In this document: positions 46,031 to 57,689 of the stretch, piece after piece
How positions within the stretch are numbered: position 1 is the stretch's first letter
How the letters are laid out: each line of letters opens with the position of its first letter
NCBI RefSeq assembly: GCF_040183065.1
Contig: NC_091130.1
Coordinates: 28,070,359-28,134,358 of the forward strand
DNA length: 64,000 bases
Direction of reading: 5' to 3'
From: Periplaneta americana
Lineage: Eukaryota > Arthropoda > Insecta > Blattodea > Blattidae
Notes under the pieces: generated by a model
What the model was told of the DNA's origin: nothing
Database searches by the model: none
The model's input: the letters and a program-made list of their open reading frames with translations, nothing else
Translations under genes and position numbers: made by a program

Positions 46031-46227
46031 AGGCTGGTTCACAATAAACCGTTAACGGTAACGACAACGAGAACGAGAACGGAACTATTGTTAAAATAAA
46101 TATATTTAAATGTGAGTATTCATAATTAACTATTGTGAATGCTCATATTTAAATGCATTTATTTTAACATTATTTCAGTTCTCGTTCTCGTTGCCGTTTC
46201 CGTTCCCGGTTTATTGTGAACCAGCCT
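46031..46227. mobile_element. Palindromic MITE, TAA target, copy 2 (197 bp)
   Basis: Ends AGGCTGGTTCACAATAAACC and its inverted copy, TAA at 46028-46030 and 46228-46230. Same family and length as 38024-38220. Confidence 0.88.
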
Positions 46228-46230
46228 TAA

Positions 46231-46892
46231 TAAAATACTCGTATATTCTTTTTTTCTTCGTCATACTTATACTTCACCTGCCTTCCCATACAGACTTACA
46301 ATCCAATGCGTTGTAGGGAGCCACCGCTGTAGGGAGCCACCGTTGATTAAACACACAACAGCATATAGCAAAGAACAAACACACAGTTCCGTGGACGGAA
46401 GATAAATGTCTTCCATTACCTAAGCCAAAATCGAACCACGGACCACCTGCGAATCTCATACGCTATTCAGAAAGCCGAGGAGGCGACAGAATAATGTAAA
46501 TATACAAGATAAAACTAAGCAAGATATGGCAACGCAGCCTTTTGCGGTACACACACGCGAACTACGACCTGTGTTTTCATTAAGTTAATGGATACAATAA
46601 CAAACAGTGGATCAGTGAGTAACCTCTTTCTAAACTGGCGAGAACTGTAACCCCATTGTAATATTGATATTGATGTATTTGTCAGCACCTACGTACGCAT
46701 ACTTGCTCTATTTGACTCAAGTGGATCTTAATAATTCCTTAATACAGGCGCACGTGTAACAGACATCGTGGATAAAATGGTTGAGATGTGGTAGATGTTT
46801 TGCATGCAATAGTAGCTAAATTAAAAATAAAAAAATGAAAGAAACGAATGTCATAATATGGATTAGTGATTCTCAATGGGGGCCGCGGACAA

Positions 46893-46896
<4 letters not shown>
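46231..46896. other. No recognisable gene
   Basis: A worn tRNA-like stretch may lie at 46435-46490 on minus (GTGGTTCGATTTTGGC); too weak to call. Confidence 0.4.

Positions 46897-46925
<29 letters not shown>
46897..46925. repeat. (AAT)n microsatellite
   Basis: Lies at the 3' end of the minus-strand LINE fragment. Confidence 0.9.
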
Positions 46926-47488
46926 TACTTACTCACTGGCTTTTAAGGTACCCGGAGGTTCATTGCCGCCCGCACATTAGCCCGCCATTGGTCCCTATCC
47001 TGTGCAAGATTAATCCATTCTCTATCATCATATCCCACCTCCCTCAAATCCATTTTAATATTATCTTCCCATCTACATCTCGGCCTCCCTAAAGGACTTT
47101 CTCCCTCCGGCCTCCCAAGTAACACTCTATATGCATTTCTAGATTCGGCCATACGTACTACATGCCCTGCCCATCTCAAACGTCTGGATTTAATGTTCCT
47201 AATTATGTCAGGTGAAGAATACAATGCGTGCATTCTGTGTTGTGTAACTTTCTCCGCTCTCCTGTAACTTCATCCCTCTTAGCCCCAAATATTTTCCTAA
47301 GCACCTTTTCTCAAACACCCTTAACCAATGTCCCTCTCTCAAAAAGTGAGAGTCCAAGTTTCACAACCATATAGAACAACGGGTAATATAACTGTTTTAT
47401 AAATTCTAACTTTCAGATTATTTGACAGCAGACTGGATGATAAAGCTCCTCAACCGAATAATAACAGGCATTTCTCATATTTATTCTG
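46926..47488 (-). pseudogene. LINE C-terminal fragment
   Basis: The frame 46943-47233 carries SPDIIRNIKSRRLRWAGHVV, SRNAYRVLLGRPEG and WEDNIKMDLREVGYDDREW, the C-terminal tail found also at 60572 and 61317. Upstream to 47488 the minus strand continues in broken frames (VRIYKTVI-like and EKL-like pieces). The 3' end is CCAGTGAGTAAGT on the minus strand. Truncated at the 5' end against (AAT)n. Confidence 0.85.
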
Positions 47489-47499
47489 TGAATAATAAT

Positions 47500-47533
<34 letters not shown>

Positions 47534-47553
47534 TTAATAATAATAACAGCAAT
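47489..47553. repeat. (AAT)n microsatellite
   Basis: AAT units with GTT and CAGC interruptions, between the LINE fragment and the CTAT tract. Confidence 0.9.
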
Positions 47554-47557
47554 AATG

Positions 47558-48415
<858 letters not shown>

Positions 48416-48769
48416 GTGTGCTGGGCAACAGCCCTTGGCCAATAAAAGTCCAGCACAGTGATATAATTAATACAATAAAATGAACAACTATGGTACAAAG
48501 TAACTAAATAATTCAGATAAAACAAAATGAAGAACAAAGATTACAATGTTTAATTTACAAGAAGTAATACTATTATATTTTATGGAAAGGAAGTTGATTT
48601 TACAGAAATTATTACCAATTTGTGTAGGAAGATTATGCAAATAATATTAAGCGAAGATATTACCATGTTCTAATACTTCCATACATTGAATGGATAGAAA
48701 TAGCCTAGATGTAAGTTAGAATTTTTAATACATCTGAAGACCGGACACGAAGATTTAGAATTTCTAATA

Positions 48770-49469
48770 CAGGGTGTTTCAAAAATACAGGGCATAATTT
48801 CAGGTATGTATTTCCCACATGAAGACAATCAAAATAGTTCATTACAACATGTGTCCGGAAATGCTTCATTTTCGAGTTATGGCCTTCACAACATTGAAAT
48901 TCACCGGAAAGGTTTTTCTTTCCGCAGGTCGTTGTCATTACAGAAGATGTTCAAAATGTCCACCTCCTGCTTGAATACAGACCTCACATCGATGTCTCAT
49001 CGACCTGCGAACACGATCCCAAACTCCAGGAGTATTGCGTATGTCCTCAGAACATGCCACAATTCGATTCCGAAGGGATTCCAAATCAGGCACCGGAGAC
49101 GAATAAACCAATGATTTTAAATGGCCCCACAAGTAGAAATCGAGAGGGTTCAGATCAGGTGAGCGTGGAGGCCAAGCAATTGGTCCACCTCTACCTATCC
49201 ATCGATCAGGAAACCTTCGATCCAAGTACCGGCGAGCCGTACGACTGAAGTGTGCAGGAGCGCCATCATGCAAGAAGTGAATGAGTTCACGATTGATCAG
49301 TGGAGTGTCTTCTAAAACATGAGGTATGGTTCCGGTGAATTTCAATGTTGTGAAGGCCATAACTCGGAAATAAAGCATTTCCGGACACATGTTGTAATGA
49401 ACTATTTTGATTGTCTACATGTGGGAAATACATACCTGAAATTATGCCCCGTATTTTTGAAACACCCTG
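48770..49469 (-). mobile_element. Tc1/mariner-like element, internally deleted (700 bp)
   Basis: TA at 48768-48769 and 49470-49471. The TIRs are unusually long: about 140 bp at each end match in inverted order (CAGGGTGTTTCAAAAATAC, GGTATGTATTTCCCACATG, CATGTGTCCGGAAATGC). The middle holds the C-terminal half of the transposase. Confidence 0.9.
48938..49330 (-). pseudogene. mariner-type transposase, C-terminal half
   Basis: Reads HVLEDTPLINRELIHFLHDG (second catalytic Asp in HDGAPAHF), then FPDRWIGRGGPIAWPPRSPD with LNPLDFYLWGHLK (third catalytic region) and a tail ending GGGHFEHLL. The frame is open to the stop, so this part is well kept, but the DNA-binding N-terminus and first catalytic Asp are deleted. 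The start of the open frame lies within the TIR. Confidence 0.88.
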
Positions 49470-49617
49470 TATAGAAGAGTTTGTGATGTCTATGTCCTTC
49501 ATAGGAATACGAAGGCTGACACTGTTTAAGAGAGATTGACAATTAATGTCACCTTTAAGGACCTTACATAAGAGTAAGTAATCGAGATCATGACGTCTGG
49601 CATACAAGCTTCGACAT

Positions 49618-49618
<1 letters not shown>

Positions 49619-49676
<58 letters not shown>
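49619..49676. repeat. (AAT)n microsatellite
   Basis: About 19 AAT units. Confidence 0.95.
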
Positions 49677-50028
49677 TTGTTTACTCTGTTCTATGAAAAT
49701 TAAAAAATAAGACTATTTTACATTTAATAAGGACATAATATATTAGTTTCTTTTTAAACTGATACAGAATTTGATATTGCTCTGTTCTGCATTCTGTTTC
49801 AGTGTTTTTCAGACTTTTGGATGAGACCCTTTTTTTCCCTCACATCATTTTCTTGCAGCCTTAAGTTTACAATATAGAACATGTCAGTGTGAAATTTGAT
49901 TTATTTTAAAAACATTACAACGATCTAAATGGAATAAGATTAGGTCATTAGAATATAGTTAATGAATATAAGTCTGGAGTAACTTATACTTTAAACTGTT
50001 AATTATGCAAAAAATCAAACAATATTAT
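49677..50028. other. No recognisable feature
   Basis: Nothing recognised. Confidence 0.45.
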
Positions 50029-50309
50029 CACCTACCCTGCTCAACATCTACTAGGAGGATTTAGTGAACTGATTCCAGAACTTGGGAGGAGTGATAGTAG
50101 GGGGAAGAAGAATAAAGTGCATAAGATTTGCTGTTGATATGGCGTTGTTAGTAGAAGAGGAGATGATAGTAAGGGATATGCTATTGGAGCTAAATGACAA
50201 CTGTGAGCAGTATGGAATGAAGATAAATGCAAACAAGACGAAGACCATGGTCATAGGAAGAAAAATAAAGAAGGCAAACTTGCGAATTCTAAATGAAATA
50301 CATACCTGA
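50029..50309 (+). pseudogene. LINE reverse transcriptase scrap with mutated active site
   Basis: Same family as 15915: SPTLLNIY, LGGVIVGGRRIKCIRFAVDM then YGMKINANKTKTMVIGRK. The catalytic FADD has become FAVD (about 50130), and a stop interrupts the region before it. Short, both ends truncated. Confidence 0.8.
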
Positions 50310-50773
50310 AGTGGTTATTAGGATGACAACCTGTAAGCTATGAAGATAGCTAATAAAATAATTCTAGTTGCAAATTACAGTAATTTTCCAGAAGCTGTCA
50401 ATATTCCATAGGTCGTTTTTTCACTTATGTTAAATTGCGTTTATCAATAAGAAATTAAAATGCAATTTTTTATTTCTATTATCTCTCCCTTTTTTCCCCC
50501 ATCTTCCGTTTCCTTTCACCTTATCTCTCTCCTTTCTCTCTGTATCCCTCTTCTATTATTTTATTTTTATTTATCTTATATTTAATTTCACTACAAATTT
50601 TTTATTTAACTTACCACACACACACAGTCGCCGGGGTTCGATCTGATAACCTTTCGATTTATTTCGATTTATAGTTTTATAGTCAGACACGTCAGATGCT
50701 TTGATGCTTTGCCACTACGCTATGAAGGGGTTAGATAGACCTAGCTGTCGTTTTTGAACTTACTTTATTGTAT
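50310..50773. other. No recognisable gene
   Basis: Pyrimidine-rich stretch 50480-50570 and (CA)n at 50615-50628. Confidence 0.45.
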
Positions 50774-51914
50774 GGGCTATTCCATTTCAAATCGACCGAA
50801 ATATAGAGAAAATTGACCTTGCAATTTTTAAATAGAATGAAACTTTTTCTGTCCGTTAACAACTGTGATACAATCCTTTGTGCAAAGTTTGAGGCATCAG
50901 AACTTCATAGTATTTAAATTTAAAATATTTAAATTTATCGTATTTTCATAAAATTAGCAAATTTTAAACTGTTGTGGCTCCGAAACCCTTTCGCCCAATG
51001 ATCAAAATCATGGTTTATTTTGATGCTGAGAAATTAAAGTTTATATTGACATGCAAATAGTTCTTCTTACTTTTTATGGAAATGGATAAATTTAGATTTT
51101 TCCTCATTAAGACGCCTTTGGCTAGGAAAAAATATTTTTAAAATATATAGTTAGATTCCGCTTTGAAAGTACAAATAAACACATATTTTTTACTGATGGT
51201 ATGTTGATAAGAAAGTATTGAAAATATCAAATAAATAAAATAAATAGTACGCGTGTGAACTAACCAGCTGACTGTGAGACGGGAGGTAGCCGAGACAAGC
51301 AAGGCCAGGAGACAAACACGTGATGTGTCGTCTAGCAGTCATGGCTGTGCTAGCTTTATCACAAGTTTTCATAAACACAGGAGTAAAATGACGCCCAACG
51401 CTTGCTTATCTTCAGCTCTCGGCCAGTGCGTGCGGTACTGCGCCGTTCAAGTCTAGGCGTATGAAAAGAAATTATTTAATACCCTCGAAACTTATTGCCG
51501 AACTACTAAGCAAACCATGCCGAATCCCTCTTAATAATGCAAGGTTTTTTCTCAATATTTGTTAAATTTTTACAAATTGGCAAAAAGCCTAAAAGTAAGT
51601 AAAATCAGATTATCTGTCTCTCTGTATACAATAAAAATAAGGATTACTTCTTAACATAACCTACAAAATGTCAGCTTCAAAATGAGCTCCCGTTCAATGT
51701 TCTGCAGTAAACGGTTCCAGAGTTCTGAGCCCTGAAAGAGGCTTTTTTTTATAAAATACGCTAAATTTGTCGCTCAATAGTACGAAAACCGTTTGACTTT
51801 CGATAGTATATTTTTGAAAATGCACTGTCCTCAGCACCATGTATAAATAGGGAAAAATTAGAGTATTAAAAAAATGCGAGGTTTTTTACTGATCGATTTC
51901 ATATGGAATAGCCC
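50774..51914. mobile_element. Tentative TIR element (1.14 kb)
   Basis: GGGCTATTCCATTTCAAATC at the left is inverted as GATTTCATATGGAATAGCCC (with one change) at the right. The target duplication is unclear (TAT against GTA). Interior has no recognisable coding. Confidence 0.5.
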
Positions 51915-52113
51915 GTACGTTTTCGTTCTCTTATATAAATCTAAAAAAGTGAAACAAAAGAGGACACAAAATTGTTCAGACGAAATATATACTGTACATT
52001 GTCAGCAATGTATTACACTTACGGCTCGCGACAGGATCATCTTGGCTGTGAGATAAGTGCGCATGCGTGGATTGCGTTAATAAAAACCTAAATTAACCAA
52101 ACCTAACCTTCGT

Positions 52114-52269
52114 ATATGCTAATTTGTTTGTTCTAAATGCCGAAGAGTTCATCCCGTTCATAAAAAGCATTGTAAGCATGTATCCCGTAAAAGGAATTGG
52201 TGCAGATTTTGAAGAGGAAGACAACTTGTACAACGCAGCGTGCGACATTGAAGACGGGAATACAATAGA
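52114..52269 (+). other. Short coding-like segment of unknown origin
   Basis: One frame reads LNAEEFIPFIKSIVSM, YPVKGIGADFEEEDNLYNAA, CDIEDGNTIE and stops at 52267-52269, followed by GGTAAGTG. Amino-acid composition is gene-like and acidic. No upstream Met in frame except inside, and no family recognised. Could be a host exon remnant or a transposase tail. Confidence 0.3.
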
Positions 52270-53104
52270 GTAAGGTAAGTGCAAAAACGATATGAGGAAC
52301 ATCGATAGCTTCAAGGAAATTACCCAGATTATTATTGGTTTAATAGAAAACTAACTTTATTTTCTAAAATACAGTCAGGTAAGTACAAAAACTCCTGTGC
52401 TTCGTATAACACATTCATATGCATAAATAATGACAGACAGGTAAATATTTGTATGCATAAGTTACAAAAAATGACAGCAGGCGACGATTGACCGGTCGAT
52501 AATGCAGGTACCGGTAATAAAGCAGCAGCCATGCTCTTTCCTATATACCGAACACAATTACCGCCATAATAATATTAGCTTTCAATCATTTATAGATATT
52601 AATGAAAAATGCGCATTAACTTCTATGCAAATGTGCTTTTGAATAAGTTCATTACGATATCAAAGCAGCGATTTACTACAGACTTCAAACCAGTTATACA
52701 TATTTTTACAATTCTAACCTCACCATGTGTCTACTTGCTATGAAGCAAAAAACTTATGGAACTTACAAGACTTACTTCAGTGCCGATGAAAATCTGGAAT
52801 AGCTCATCGCTGCACACTTCTTTCTTGACTTCTTATCATAACCAATATGCAAAACACACACTCCAATTTCACTCAAAAAAATGTACTACAATCTTAACGA
52901 ATTTCTGAACTTAAAACGACAGTAAACTATTAAAAATAAAACAAACGAACAAGTACAAGCTTCTCATCTCTCGAATGTGAATATAGTAGTTCATTGCAAA
53001 GAGCGTAAATCAATAAGATACCTTTACAGATTTAAGTCATGGTTACTTAAACACATAAAGAAAGTTGAATACAGGTGACCTTCACAGTAGCGGCATTGTC
53101 GAAG
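52270..53104. other. No recognisable feature
   Basis: Nothing recognised. Confidence 0.45.
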
Positions 53105-53111
53105 GTTACAC

Positions 53112-53856
53112 CAGCGAATAGGGATTATAAAGAATGGACACTGAGCGAATTTTCCTGTGTTTTGTTTCTCTGTGCGCCAGCGGCTAGTTCCACTTTCAAG
53201 CGCTAGAGGTAGTGTAATCGAGCATACGCTAAGATAATTGAGAATAGAATTAAGATACAGGATCCAAACATCGCCTACCTTATTGCATAATCCAGTAACG
53301 CTTTGCTTCAAATAAATTCAAGTTAACAGCTTTTCCTTATTTCTCAGTGACAAACTAGTTGTAATAATAATATTTTATATTTCAGATATCATAAATTATA
53401 TTATAAAATAATATAATACATTATAAAATTAAGTATCGAATTCGTTTAATATTTGTATATAATATAATATAATATAATATATGGTTTTACTTCTCGTAAG
53501 AGTTTTGTTTTTCCATTTTCAGCGCTATCAAATCATTACATATTTTAATTGTTGTTGGGGGTCAACGTCTGAACTCTCATTATAAAGGAACTCTAGAGTC
53601 TAGACATTACAGTTAATGAGGATTTATTATTTTATGGATCCAATTTATTTTATTTGAGTACATAATGTACCTAGATGTATTAATTGTATGTGTTATATTT
53701 CCGCTGTGTCGACTGCTAGCTGGTGTGATGTCAGCGCCAACTCTAGGGAGAAAGCAGTATCTGACGCTCTAGCTGGCTTGAAGGTCATTGAAATCGGTCC
53801 GGCTACATCAAAGGTACCGACGCGAAGTGTCCATTCTTTATAATCCCTATTCGCTG
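53112..53856. mobile_element. TIR element (745 bp), 7-8 bp TSD, hAT-like
   Basis: GTTACAC is duplicated at 53105-53111 and 53857-53863 (eight bases if one end base is shared). A perfect 31-bp TIR starts CAGCGAATAGGGATTATAAA at both ends. No coding. Confidence 0.85.
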
Positions 53857-53863
53857 GTTACAC

Positions 53864-54297
53864 GTTACACTGGAACAGAGAATCGTACGAGCCTGTCGAG
53901 TTCTTGACTCCTTTTGTAACATATACATCGTTTATTTCTAAAACAGCACAAGTGACAAAAACAAAACTTTTGGGAAACAAAAACTATTTAGTTTCATTGA
54001 TTTTATTTTAATTGTCAAATTGTATTTAACAAGTGATATTAGTTGCTAAATATGAGTTTTATTCACCATTATTATGTTTTATAATACATGTTAAGTCCCC
54101 AAAAAAATTTAAATTAATTAGGATGTTATGAGGTTTTTCCAACAAATGAACTGAAACTAAGCAAAACATTGCCTTCTTCCAAGTATTAGAGTGAATAAAA
54201 GTAAGTATGAACAACCTTTATAATCTATGTAAAATCTACAGTATAAAATCACAAAAAAAAATTAAAGTTTTTTCTGTTGCAACAGAAATTTTTCTTA
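53864..54297. other. No recognisable feature
   Basis: AT-rich, nothing recognised. Confidence 0.45.
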
Positions 54298-54448
54298 TCA
54301 GGACATCATTTTATTTTTAGTCTTCGCTTCCACTGTCATTACTGTCTTTGCTGGTGGTAGGCCATGTGTACAGTTCCGTGTAGAATCCTTTCACTTCATC
54401 TGGTAGGTACTGCAAAATCTTTTTAAGGTCCTCCATTCTTTTAACATT
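54298..54448 (-). pseudogene. Transposase C-terminus linked to the CAGGGACATCA TIR family
   Basis: The left edge TCAGGACATCATTTTATTTTT matches the TIR of the elements at 11854 and 43112. Immediately inside, on the minus strand, a frame of about 43 codons ends EDLKKILQYLPDEVKGFYTE, then a Ser/Asp-rich tail and TAA at 54317-54319. The position, with the stop a few bases from the TIR, suggests the C-terminus of that family's transposase. The rest was lost where SINEs begin at about 54450. Superfamily not assigned from the protein. Confidence 0.45.
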
Positions 54449-54449
54449 G

Positions 54450-54713
54450 ATTTTTATTTTATTTTAGTAGGTTATTTTACGACGCTTTATCAACATCTTA
54501 GATTATTTAGCGTCTGAATGAGATGAAGGTGATAATGCCGGTGAAATGAATCCGGGATCCAGCACCGAAAGTTACCCAGAATTTGCTCATATTGGGTTGA
54601 GGGAAAACCCCAGAAAAAACCCCAATCAGGTAACTTGCCCCGCCCGGGAATCGAACCCGGGCCACCTGGTTTCGCGACCAGACGCGCTAACCGTTACTCC
54701 ACAGGTGTGGACA
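54450..54713 (-). mobile_element. tRNA-derived SINE, minus strand, near full length
   Basis: Minus-strand head GTGGAGTAACGGTTAGCGCG, B box CCCGGGTTCGATTCCCGGGC, core GGTTTTTTCTGGGGTTTTCC, 3' part CATTCAGACGCTAAATAATC and AAAATAAAAT tail. Confidence 0.88.
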
Positions 54714-54745
54714 TCACCAAGTCTTATAACACATATTTTTTACAC

Positions 54746-55004
54746 GCTGTATGTATTTAATTGGTTATTTTACAAAGCTTTTTCAACTGCTACGGTTATA
54801 TAGCGTCTGAATGAGATGAAGGTGATAATGCCAGCGAATTGAGTCCAGGATCCAGCGCCGAAAGTTACCCAGCATTTGCTCTTAATTAGTTGAGGGAAAA
54901 TCCCGGAAAAAATCCTCAACTAGATAATTTGTCCCAAGCAGGATTTGATCCTTTGCCCGCTCGTTTCACGGTCAGACGTGCGGTTACTCCACAACGGCGG
55001 ACAA
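54746..55004 (-). mobile_element. tRNA-derived SINE, minus strand, older copy
   Basis: Same family as 54450-54713 with more changes (B box GGATCAAATCCTGC; CATTCAGACGCTATATAACC). Confidence 0.82.
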
Positions 55005-56930
55005 TAACCTTATACTAATTTTCTATAGTTACACACTTATTATGCATGCTACTGTTTCGCGTCCATGTCAAAGCACAGCTGAATAATTTTAATTTTATAA
55101 ACATGTTGCAACTCTAACCCCTCCAAGATTATAATAAACTTTTCCACGCAGGTTATGTATACGTGAGGACTTACCTTATGTTGAGGAATAGACTCGTTCA
55201 CATCGTTCACTTTATTACGTATGACATAAGCGTTCCCATGACGACCGAAGTCGAATGATGTCAGTGTAAGATATCGTTCCACTAAATCCTTTATTTTTTT
55301 TTTTCAATTAATGTAGGTAGAATATGGGTGTTACTCGTCTAAATGTAAAATCTCGGATATATTTATGATATCTAGTACTACTAATACTAGTTTCCTCAGG
55401 GGATGTTAGGAACTATATCATTGTTACATAATGATTACGTAGACGCCATCTGTCTAGATTGGATTCATGTAGTGATGGCTTCTCCAAAGATGATGTTTGT
55501 GTGCGTTGTAGTTAATTAATGCAGAAACAGAAAAATAAACATCAAAGAGGAGTTAGACGAAGCTGTAACCTGAATACCTGCGTATTATCTGGTGTTTGAT
55601 TACATCCAGCTCACGTTCAATGCAAGCTTCGCAGACGAGATACGACAACTGTTTGCCAGGAAGAGAGATCGTTGACTTCCCGGGAAAGAATTGTGTTAGG
55701 ACTTTATTGTGAAGAGATAACGTAAATACTACGAGGAAATGTGTCTTCTGTTGTTCTTGGATATGTAGGAAAATATTTACAAATTACGAAAGAACAACAC
55801 TGATAACGTAACACAGGATCTTTGATGTGTGTCAGTAGCGGATTTCCACACACAAGTCTCTTAATAGCTACCAAATATGGTTTACTATTCTTGCCTTGGA
55901 CCTAGTGTTGAAAATCTTCCCCTTTATTAATCTCTTCTCTTACCATATATTTTACCAGTTTTGTGAAAAAAAGTGTCATATTTTTTTATTTTCGTAAAGA
56001 GGTTATTTAATATTGCAGAATCACTGTACATCACTAATTTTCTTACATACCTAAAAATCACTATGAAATAGACATACATTCATATCTGAATTATTATCCC
56101 GAGTTATCTCGTGCACCTTGATTCCAGCTCTGGTAGTTGTCCCACTTTGATTTTCTCCTCAACTATTTACCAACTTATGTTTTTTTTTATGGATTAATTT
56201 ATGAGGTACAATACCAGTGCTGTTATCAAGGCGTTAAATGTTGTTTGTCGTGTCATAGACTCGAAAGCAGGGTATTACGTACAGTGGCACATTGCATTCC
56301 GGACAGTAGTATCTGCTCTCCTATATGAGAGCGTTTCGAGAAGAATGGTGTAGCAGACATTGAATATTTGTACCAGTACATCTGTTCTTCAGGTTTGTGA
56401 ATAATGTTCTGCAGTATCACTATGCCCAAAAGTACACGTATTTCAGAGTCTGTAGTAGGCCGCCACGAATTATTTTCAGCATTCTGTGAACACTTATTAG
56501 CATGCCGAATCGTCTCCTCGAATATAATGTTGATGAGGTCATTATTAAAGAATAACTTTAAAAAATTGAGAATTATCGTTATCAGAAACGATGTTAAAAT
56601 TTCAGGGAATGGGGACCTCGGAGGTGCAGAAGAAATGGTGCCAGATGTCTTCTATTCAAACCACTGTCGAAAAGACGCGACATCAACTGATCTGAATTTA
56701 TTTGTTGGTCTATAACTTCGTCTTCTGATACCGATGTTTCATTTCCTAATCTTCTACAGGAATATATTCCTGATCAAAAGTTTCGGAATCACTAACTTGA
56801 TCCATCTTTACACAAAACAGCACAAAAAACACTAAACACAATCAGAAACCGCCAAAACTAACTAGCATCTGCTCTGTGTGAATGCTATATGAGCATAGAA
56901 TTCCACTCGCAAGGAAGGAGTACAAAAAAC
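55005..56930. other. 1.9 kb with no recognisable gene
   Basis: A 103-codon frame at 56404-56715 has no family features. CAAAAGTTTCGGAATCACTA (56776) is reminiscent of a Tc1-type terminus, but no partner is seen. Confidence 0.5.
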
Positions 56931-56991
56931 ACTACCAGATATCCCCTAATATATTTTCGCGGGATATCAGCCGAGTTAAGATTTTGGAATG

Positions 56992-57034
56992 CTCCAAGCT
57001 TTCGACTGCTATCTCTGCAGCCATCTTCAGGGAA
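56992..57034 (-). ncRNA. Hammerhead-ribozyme-like motif (type I, minimal)
   Basis: On the minus strand: TTCC, CTGAAGA core (57030-57024), one extra T, helix II GGCTGC/GCAGTC with a 7-base loop, GAA (57003-57001), self-complementary AGCT (57000-56997), cleavage T (56996), then GGAG pairing with TTCC as helix I. Same plan and same extra T as the motif at 1736, with different stem sequences, i.e. covariation. Confidence 0.65.
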
Positions 57035-57163
57035 GTGATGTCCGAACAGAAAGTCGAAAGGTTATATAGATGTGGCTGTCTCAGGTGAAACGGGATTGGT
57101 TGGCGGATCGGCCAATCCGGGGCCGGGAATTGTCATCGCTCGTAAGCTCCGCCCCTCCCGGGA

Positions 57164-57485
57164 TTACTGCGTGAAATTTGGCGGGCGGCGAGCCCTGTTC
57201 CGCCGGTTGGAATCGGTTGCCGTCCTCGGTCCGTGATCTTCATGACCTTGATTGTAAGAGGGCCTGAGTTGGTCTAAGGCCGGTGTCCATGCCTGACTGA
57301 GCTGGAGTCCACTGTCTCTGTTAAAGTTGTTTTTCTCCAGCTTGATCTCTATGGCCTCCTTGATTGTACGATCCCAGTAGTGGCTTGATTTGTTAATGAC
57401 CTTGGTGTGGTCAAAAAGTATTTTATGCTCCTTTTCTATGCTGTGTTGCGCCACTGCAGATTTTTCCGGGTAATACAGCCTCATC
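57164..57485 (-). pseudogene. Penelope-like GIY-YIG endonuclease, C-terminal part
   Basis: Reads EKSAVAQHSIEKEHKILFD, then HYWDRTIKEAIEIKLEKNNF and NRDSGLQLSQAWTPAL, then a basic tail ending RRPPNFTQ and a stop at 57164-57166. The pattern SAVAEH...HYW.R.IKEAIEI is the C-terminal part of the GIY-YIG domain fused to Penelope-type reverse transcriptases. The catalytic GIY and YIG motifs and the whole RT are lost by truncation. The frame itself is open, so the insertion is fairly recent. Confidence 0.88.
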
Positions 57486-57689
57486 ATACATACTACCAGA
57501 TATAGCAATATCACTAACTTCTTGTAGCCATCTAGTGAGGAAAAGGTTAATGAAAGAATGGAAACGTACATATTCGGGATATAATCCTTAGCAGCGAAAA
57601 TGGGACTCAAACGAGTTAACTCGGGTTAATAAATTTTGACACAAGTTAGCAACCCGAGTTAACCCGGGTTAATCAGGGAAGTGGTTAAG

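Larger units (their letters stand above)
56943..57491 (-). mobile_element. Penelope-like element, 5'-truncated 3' end, 12-bp TSD
   Basis: ACTACCAGATAT is duplicated at 56931-56942 and 57492-57503. On the minus strand it runs from a GIY-YIG endonuclease C-terminus through a GC-rich tail to a hammerhead-like motif and the 3' end. Orientation, domain order and the ribozyme are those of Penelope-like elements. Confidence 0.85.

Noticed and set aside
50630..50735. tRNA-like gene with GGGGTTCGATC and TAGCGTAGTGG
   Set aside because: The B-box-like motif is on the plus strand and the A-box-like motif on the minus strand, so they do not form one promoter.
56404..56715. 103-residue frame on the plus strand
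   Set aside because: No recognisable domain and no supporting context; likely chance.
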